From contig NZ_CP136946.1 in NCBI RefSeq assembly GCF_050916355.1, forward strand, positions 496,001-560,000: DNA of 64,000 nucleotides, given 5' to 3'. Below the pieces are notes generated by a model, which was not told the origin of the DNA, did not search any database, and worked only from the letters and a program-made list of their open reading frames with translations. The position numbers were made by a program, and so were the translations under genes. Shown in pieces: positions 59,178 through 64,000 of the stretch. The first letter of the stretch is position 1. Every line of letters starts with the position of its first letter. Source of the DNA: Jeongeupia wiesaeckerbachi (lineage in GTDB: Bacteria; Pseudomonadota; Gammaproteobacteria; Burkholderiales; Chitinibacteraceae).

Positions 59178-61095
59178 TGATGTCCTCCTGCGCAGCCACC
59201 GGCGCCGAGGCCACGGCCGATGCGTTGGCGGCCAGCGCCGCCGGCAGCTTGCCGAGCAGATAGTAGTCGAGCACCTGGCGCGCAATCGGCGCAGCAGCAG
59301 CGGCACCGAAGCCACCGTTCTCGACGATGACGGCCAGCGCAATCGTCGGCTTGTCGGCCGGCGCGAACGCGACGAACCACGAGTGGTCGCGCAAGCGTTC
59401 ATTGATCGACTTGGCGTTGTACTTGCCGCCACGCAGGCTGTAGACCTGCGCGGTCCCGGTCTTGCCGGCGGCCACATAGGGTGCCCCGGCGAAAATCCGC
59501 GCACCGGTACCGAACTGGGTCACACCGACCATGCCGCGCACGACGCGCTCGATGTTTTCGGGCTTCCACGTCAGGGTGCGCTCTGGCTGCGGCTCGATCC
59601 GGGTCTGCTTGCCGTTGGTCTTGTCGATGACGGTCGCAACGACGTGCGGCCGGTACATCACGCCGCGGTTGGCGATCGTCGCGATCCCGTGCGCCATCTG
59701 CAGCGGCGTGTACGAGTTGTAGCCCTGGCCGATCCCGATCGACACGGTTTCGCCCGAATACCATTTCTGCTGCGCCGGCGTCCTGAAGCGTTTCTTTTTC
59801 CACTCCGGGCTCGGCAGCACGCCCGGGCGCTCGCCCGGCAAATCGATCCCGGTCAGCTGGCCCAGATCGAGCGTCGCCATGAACTTGGCGATGTAGTCGA
59901 TCCCCATCTGCACCGCGAGCTGATAGTAATAAGTATCCGACGACAGCGGCAGCGAGCGGTCGAAGTTCATCGAACCGTAGCCGCCCTTGTGCGAGTCGCG
60001 GAAACGGTTATTGCCGTACATGAAATAGCCCGGGTCGGCGATCGTCTGCCTCGTGAGCGGGAAATTGCCTTCCAGCGCGGCGATCGCCATGAAGGGCTTG
60101 AACGTCGAGCCCGGCGGATATTCGCCGCGCAGGCCCCGGTTCAGCAGCGGCTTGTCGGGCGATTCGTTCAGCGCCTTCCAGCTGTCCGGGTCGATGCCAT
60201 CGACGAACAGGTTCGGGTCGAAGCCCGGCTTGGAAACAAAGGCCAGCACGCCACCATCGCGCGGATCGATCGCCACCAGCGCGCCGCGCCGCTCGCCGAA
60301 CAGTTTCTCGATCATCTCCTGCAGCTTGATGTCGACCGACAGCGTCAGATCCTTGCCCGGTTGCGGCGGCGTACGGCGCAAGGTGCGGATCGCCCGGCCG
60401 CCGGAGTCGATTTCGACCTCCTCGAAACCGGTGATGCCGTGCAGTTGCGTCTCGTAGCTGGCCTCGATGCCGAGCTTGCCGATGTGGTCGGTGCCGCGGT
60501 AATTGGCCAGCTCGCCTTCCTCGTCGAGCGAAGCCAGATCCTTGTCGTTGATCCGGCCGATGTAGCCGATCAGATGGCTGCCCACTTCCTCGAACGGATA
60601 CTGGCGGAACAGCCGCGCCTTGATTTCAACACCAGGGAACTGGTAGCTGTTGGCGGCAAAGCGCGCGACTTCTTCATCCGACAAGCGAGTGCGGATCGGC
60701 AGCGATTCGAAATCACGCGTTTCTTCCATCAGTTTCTTGAAACGGCGACGATCCTTGCCGGTGACGTCGACGATCTGCGACAGGCGCGCGATGGTCTCGT
60801 CGAGGCTGTCGGCGAGCTTGGACGGCGTGATTTCGAGCGTATAGGCGGAGAAATTGTGCGCCAGCACCACGCCGTTGCGATCACGGATGATGCCGCGCGC
60901 CGGCGTCACCGGCACCAGCGAAATCCGGTTGGCCTCGGCCAGCGTCTGGTACTTGTCGTGCTGCGCGACCTGCAGCCAGACGAAGCGGGCAAGCAGCAAG
61001 CCGAACAGCGCCAGCACGAACAGCACCGCGGTCACGATGCGCAGCTGGAATGCATAGCGCTCGGCCAGCGAGTTCTTCAGTTCATTGCGCGCCAT
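59170..61095 (-). CDS. mrdA: Penicillin-binding protein 2
   Basis: The transpeptidase of the elongasome. 641 residues: one N-terminal membrane helix (about 18-42), a pedestal domain, and the transpeptidase domain with the catalytic STFK (GEYPPGSTFKPF, about residue 335), SSD and KTGT (VAAGKTGTAQ). Length and motifs fit E. coli PBP2 (633). It is coupled to rodA and lies 28 nt after mreD. Confidence 0.97.
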   Translation of the reverse strand: MARNELKNSLAERYAFQLRIVTAVLFVLALFGLLLARFVWLQVAQHDKYQTLAEANRISLVPVTPARGIIRDRNGVVLAHNFSAYTLEITPSKLADSLDETIARLSQIVDVTGKDRRRFKKLMEETRDFESLPIRTRLSDEEVARFAANSYQFPGVEIKARLFRQYPFEEVGSHLIGYIGRINDKDLASLDEEGELANYRGTDHIGKLGIEASYETQLHGITGFEEVEIDSGGRAIRTLRRTPPQPGKDLTLSVDIKLQEMIEKLFGERRGALVAIDPRDGGVLAFVSKPGFDPNLFVDGIDPDSWKALNESPDKPLLNRGLRGEYPPGSTFKPFMAIAALEGNFPLTRQTIADPGYFMYGNNRFRDSHKGGYGSMNFDRSLPLSSDTYYYQLAVQMGIDYIAKFMATLDLGQLTGIDLPGERPGVLPSPEWKKKRFRTPAQQKWYSGETVSIGIGQGYNSYTPLQMAHGIATIANRGVMYRPHVVATVIDKTNGKQTRIEPQPERTLTWKPENIERVVRGMVGVTQFGTGARIFAGAPYVAAGKTGTAQVYSLRGGKYNAKSINERLRDHSWFVAFAPADKPTIALAVIVENGGFGAAAAAPIARQVLDYYLLGKLPAALAANASAVASAPVAAQEDISD

Positions 61096-61123
61096 TACGC
61101 CTCCGCGCGCGACGATGGGCGAC

Positions 61124-61630
61124 TCATAGCTCGTCCGGCACCGATTTGCGCTGATGCATCAGCATCAGGTTCGACAACGGCGGCCACAGCAGTGCTGCCA
61201 GTATGCTGCCGGCAAAATAGGTCAAGCCGACGAAGGGCGCGCCCAGCACCATGCGCACGACGACCATGATCGCCTGCGCCAGCGTCAGCAACCCGAACAC
61301 GATCAGGGCCTGCTGCCAGAACGCGAATACCGCCATCTGGCGCTGACGGATCAGCACGAAATAGGCGATCACCGAATACGCCAGCGCATGCTGGCCGAGC
61401 ACATTGCCGTCGCCGACATCCATCAGCACGCCAAGGACGAAGGCCGTGGCGACGCCGACGCGGCGTGGCTGATTCAGCGTCCAGTAGATGATGAACAGCG
61501 CGACGAAATCCGGCGCGAAATTGGCGATCGACGCCTGCCACGGCAACAGATTGACCAGTAGCGCAACGATGAAGCTGAGCACGATGAAGCCGATGCTCAC
61601 CGGCCGCAGCAATTGATGGGAAATGGGCAT
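61124..61630 (-). CDS. mreD: Rod shape-determining protein MreD
   Basis: A 168-residue inner-membrane protein with about five helices that links MreC to the elongasome. FAPDFVALFIIYWTLNQPRRVGV and the later DVGDGNVLGQHAL match the family. Its ATG overlaps the mreC stop by one base. Confidence 0.94.
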   Translation of the reverse strand: MPISHQLLRPVSIGFIVLSFIVALLVNLLPWQASIANFAPDFVALFIIYWTLNQPRRVGVATAFVLGVLMDVGDGNVLGQHALAYSVIAYFVLIRQRQMAVFAFWQQALIVFGLLTLAQAIMVVVRMVLGAPFVGLTYFAGSILAALLWPPLSNLMLMHQRKSVPDEL

Positions 61631-62517
61631 CAGTGACCCTTCTTGTGCTTGCCCGCCGGCTGCGATGCAGCCTGCGGATACGGCGGCATATCGCTGCGGT
61701 GATCGAGCAGCAACAGGAAACGATGCCGGTCGACGGCGGCGACGGGGACGCAGATGACGCGCGCAAACGACGAGCCGCGCTCGACCTTGATGACCTTCGC
61801 CACCGGCAGGCCGACCGGATACAGCCCGTCGATCCCCGACGTCACCAGCACGTCGCCGAGCTGGATGTCGACGTTCGGCGCCATATTGCGCACCTCGAGC
61901 GGCTGGTTCGCACCCATGCCGTAGACGACGGTGCGCAACTGGTTGCGTTCGACCACGACCGGCACCATCTGGTTGCGGTCCGAAATCAGCCGGACTTCGG
62001 CGGTCAGCGGCTGGACGCGAACGACCTGGCCAACAACACCCGAAGCATCGATGGCGATCTGCCCGCCACGGACGCCCTGCTGCTCGCCGCGGTCGACGAT
62101 CAGCCGCGACGTGAACGGATCACGGCCGTTGTAGAGGATCTCGGCGAGTTGCGACGACTGGCCAACCGTGTCGCGCCGCGCGCTCAGTTCACGCAGGCTC
62201 GCGTTTTCGGCTTCGAGCGCCTTGAGCCGCATCGCCTGCGCGCGGGCCGCGAGCTGGGCGTTGTTGAGCTCGCGGTTTTCGGCCATCAGCTCGGTCTGGC
62301 GCGACAGGAAATTGGCGGTATTGCGCAGCGTTGCAAACGGTGCGGTCGCGGCCCACTGCAGCGGATACAGCAGCACCGAAACCTGCTCGCGGATACGCCC
62401 GAGCATGCCGTACTGCGCATCGCCGACAATCAGTCCGATCGACAGCAGCGAAAAGATCAGTAGCCGCGTAAGCGGCTTCGGACCCTGTTTGAAAAAAGCG
62501 GGAGGGCTGGTTTGCAT
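61630..62517 (-). CDS. mreC: Rod shape-determining protein MreC
   Basis: A 295-residue bitopic protein: a membrane helix near residues 18-38, a coiled coil (about 72-115, rich in Glu/Ala/Leu) and the periplasmic beta-barrel domain (VDRGEQQGVRGGQIAIDASGVVGQVVRV, then GDVLVTSGIDGLYPVGLPVAKV). It scaffolds PBP2 and RodA. A hairpin separates it from mreB. Confidence 0.95.
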   Translation of the reverse strand: MQTSPPAFFKQGPKPLTRLLIFSLLSIGLIVGDAQYGMLGRIREQVSVLLYPLQWAATAPFATLRNTANFLSRQTELMAENRELNNAQLAARAQAMRLKALEAENASLRELSARRDTVGQSSQLAEILYNGRDPFTSRLIVDRGEQQGVRGGQIAIDASGVVGQVVRVQPLTAEVRLISDRNQMVPVVVERNQLRTVVYGMGANQPLEVRNMAPNVDIQLGDVLVTSGIDGLYPVGLPVAKVIKVERGSSFARVICVPVAAVDRHRFLLLLDHRSDMPPYPQAASQPAGKHKKGH

Positions 62518-62540
62518 GACCGGTCAGGCGCGAAATCAAC

Positions 62541-62577
62541 GAAAAGCCGGACGCCGGGCACATTGCCCGACGTCCGG
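62541..62577 (-). terminator. Hairpin between mreB and mreC, probable partial terminator
   Basis: A 14-bp stem with one G-U pair (62547-62560 with 62564-62577) around a 3-nt loop, followed on the minus strand by CTTTTC. As mreC lies just downstream, it more likely lowers mreCD expression relative to mreB than ends the transcript. Confidence 0.65.
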
Positions 62578-62589
62578 TACGCCTTATCC

Positions 62590-63633
62590 TTAGTCGCGGG
62601 TGAAGATCGCCGTGACCTTGTCGAGCTTGTCGAGCGCCTTGCCCGAACCGCGCACGACGCAGGTCAGCGGATCTTCGGCGACGATCACCGGCAGGCCGGT
62701 CTCTTCCATCAGCAGACGGTCGAGATCGCGCAGCAGTGCACCACCGCCGGTCAGCACCATGCCCTTGTCGGCGATGTCGGCGCCGAGTTCCGGCGGAGTC
62801 TGTTCCAGCGCCTGCTTCACTGCCGAAACGATCTGGTTCAGCGGCTCGGTCAGTGCTTCGAGGATTTCATTGCTCGAAATCGTGAACGAACGCGGAATCC
62901 CTTCGGCCAGATTGCGGCCCTTCACTTCCATCTCGCGCACTTCGGCGCCCGGGAAGGCCGAACCGATGCGTTTCTTGATTTCTTCGGCGGTGGTTTCGCC
63001 GATCAGCATGCCGTAGTTGCGGCGGATGTAATTGATGATCGATTCGTCGAACTTGTCGCCACCGACGCGCACGCTGCTGGCGTAAACGATGCCGCCGAGC
63101 GAGATCACGCCGACTTCGGTGGTGCCGCCACCGATGTCGACGACCATCGAACCGGTCGCTTCTTCAACCGGCAGGCCGGCACCGATCGCCGCGGCCATCG
63201 GTTCTTCGATCAGCTCGACCTTGCGCGCACCGGCGCCCAGTGCCGATTCCTTGATCGCACGACGTTCGACCTGGGTCGAACCGCAAGGCACGCAGATGAC
63301 GATGCGCGGGGGCGAGCTGAACAGGCGGCTCGGGTTCACCTTTTTGATGAACTGCTTGAGCATCTGCTCGGTGATGGTGAAGTCGGCGATCACGCCATCC
63401 TTCATCGGGCGGATCGCGGTGATGCTACCCGGCGTGCGGCCGAGCATTTTCTTGGCTTCGGCGCCGACGGCCAGGATGGTTTTCTTACCCGACGGACCGC
63501 CTTCCTGCATGATCGCCACCACCGACGGCTCGTCGAGGACGATGCCCTTCGCTTGCATATAGATCAGGGTGTTGGCGGTGCCGAGGTCGATGGCGATATC
63601 GTTGGCGAAGTAACCGGAGAGAAGACCGAACAT
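62590..63633 (-). CDS. mreB: Rod shape-determining actin homologue MreB
   Basis: A 347-residue cytoplasmic actin-like filament protein that directs lateral wall synthesis. IDLGTANTLIY is the first phosphate loop, DIGGGTTEVGVISLGG the second, and GGGALLRDLDRLL the adenosine site. The presence of MreB with its operon indicates a rod-shaped cell. It is the first gene of the operon and divergent from gatC. Confidence 0.98.
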   Translation of the reverse strand: MFGLLSGYFANDIAIDLGTANTLIYMQAKGIVLDEPSVVAIMQEGGPSGKKTILAVGAEAKKMLGRTPGSITAIRPMKDGVIADFTITEQMLKQFIKKVNPSRLFSSPPRIVICVPCGSTQVERRAIKESALGAGARKVELIEEPMAAAIGAGLPVEEATGSMVVDIGGGTTEVGVISLGGIVYASSVRVGGDKFDESIINYIRRNYGMLIGETTAEEIKKRIGSAFPGAEVREMEVKGRNLAEGIPRSFTISSNEILEALTEPLNQIVSAVKQALEQTPPELGADIADKGMVLTGGGALLRDLDRLLMEETGLPVIVAEDPLTCVVRGSGKALDKLDKVTAIFTRD

Positions 63634-63834
63634 TAGTGTACTCGCAATGGTATTGGGGTCGTGTACATGGCGCCGGCAAGGCCGTCGCCAAAAGAATAGG
63701 ATTTAAAGCCAGAACGGGCTGCGGGCGATAAGTTCCGCCGACGTTCGCGCCAGGGGCCAGCTTGGGTGAAACAAACCCGGCATGATACCCTAAGGCGCTG
63801 ATGACCATAAGGACTTAGCAGGGGGAAAATGCTC
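63634..63834. promoter_or_regulatory. Divergent promoter region of mreB and gatC
   Basis: 200 nt between two divergent starts. Toward gatC, TTGGGT (near 63762) and TGATAC (near 63783) may form a promoter with a 15-nt spacer. Toward mreB, TATTCT near 63690 is a possible -10 box. Both are approximate matches. Confidence 0.35.
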
Positions 63835-64000
63835 ATGTCTCTCTCCTTGGACGACGTACGGCGCATCGCCAAACTGGCGCGCATTGCCGTTACCGACACC
63901 GAGCTTGCTGCAACGCAACAACAGCTCAACAAAATCTTTACGCTGATCGAAGAAATGCGCGCTGTCGATACCACCGGCATCGCGCCGATGGCGCACGCGC
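63835..64000 (+). CDS. gatC: Asp/Glu-tRNA amidotransferase subunit C (partial)
   Basis: First 55 codons of the small GatC subunit, which stabilises GatA in the GatCAB complex that makes Gln-tRNA(Gln) and/or Asn-tRNA(Asn) from mischarged tRNA. MSLSLDDVRRIAKLARIAV ... LNKIFTLIEEMRAVDTTGI matches the family well. The ATG at 63835 has GGGGG about 10 nt upstream; an ATG at 63829 is in frame too. The gene continues past the right edge, where gatA and gatB are expected. Confidence 0.93.
   Translation, partial: MSLSLDDVRRIAKLARIAVTDTELAATQQQLNKIFTLIEEMRAVDTTGIAPMAHA

Overview
This is a GC-rich, densely packed chromosomal window. Gene content and protein types point to a betaproteobacterium, most likely of the order Neisseriales (a Chromobacterium/Chitinibacter/Jeongeupia-like lineage). 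That placement is inference from dusB-fis-purH, hemA-prfA, mreBCD-mrdA-rodA-rlpA and the general protein style; no rRNA gene is present to confirm it. I found no tRNA, rRNA, CRISPR array, insertion sequence or phage gene.

Layout. 1-12.4 kb (minus strand): two complete but non-identical glutamate synthases side by side, gltB2-gltD2 then gltB1-gltD1, separated by a perfect 18-bp hairpin terminator. 12.4-25 kb (mostly minus): a hemF-amino acid permease-macrodomain operon; a periplasmic copper chaperone operon; panD; a zinc-ribbon gene with an RNase II family gene; a YgiW-type OB-fold protein; glutathione reductase with a mono-cluster/CDGSH iron-sulfur protein; and hemA-prfA. 25-29 kb: a small membrane protein, feoAB (ferrous iron uptake) with a Fur-box-like site, and a cation/proton antiporter.

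29.1-45.7 kb (plus strand) is the main accessory region, an 18-gene aryl polyene (APE) pigment operon. An aromatic ammonia-lyase and an acyl-ACP ligase should make the aryl starter. Two ACPs, two catalytically complete ketosynthases plus one half-size ketosynthase-like protein, a ketoreductase and two hot-dog dehydratases should build the polyene. A thioesterase, acyltransferases, a glycosyltransferase, a LolA-like carrier, an MMPL exporter and a DUF3261 lipoprotein should release it, attach it to lipid and export it to the outer membrane. A protein with flavin-dependent halogenase fingerprints suggests a halogenated aryl head group. Nearly all junctions are ATGA-type stop/start overlaps. Three of the few spacers between genes are filled by short open frames that restore the same overlap, two of them running through repeat-like DNA; this is the most unusual structural feature I see.

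46-53 kb: a polysaccharide deacetylase, a lipase-like lipoprotein, and the operon dusB-fis-purH-pagP-purD, with an outer-membrane lipid A palmitoyltransferase between two purine genes. 53-57 kb: a large sensory GGDEF/EAL protein coupled to a glutathione S-transferase, with an excellent Fur-box palindrome upstream. 57-64 kb: the cell-shape operon mreB-mreC-mreD-mrdA-rodA-rlpA, and the start of divergent gatC.

Many long open frames antisense to these genes are by-products of high GC content and are left out.
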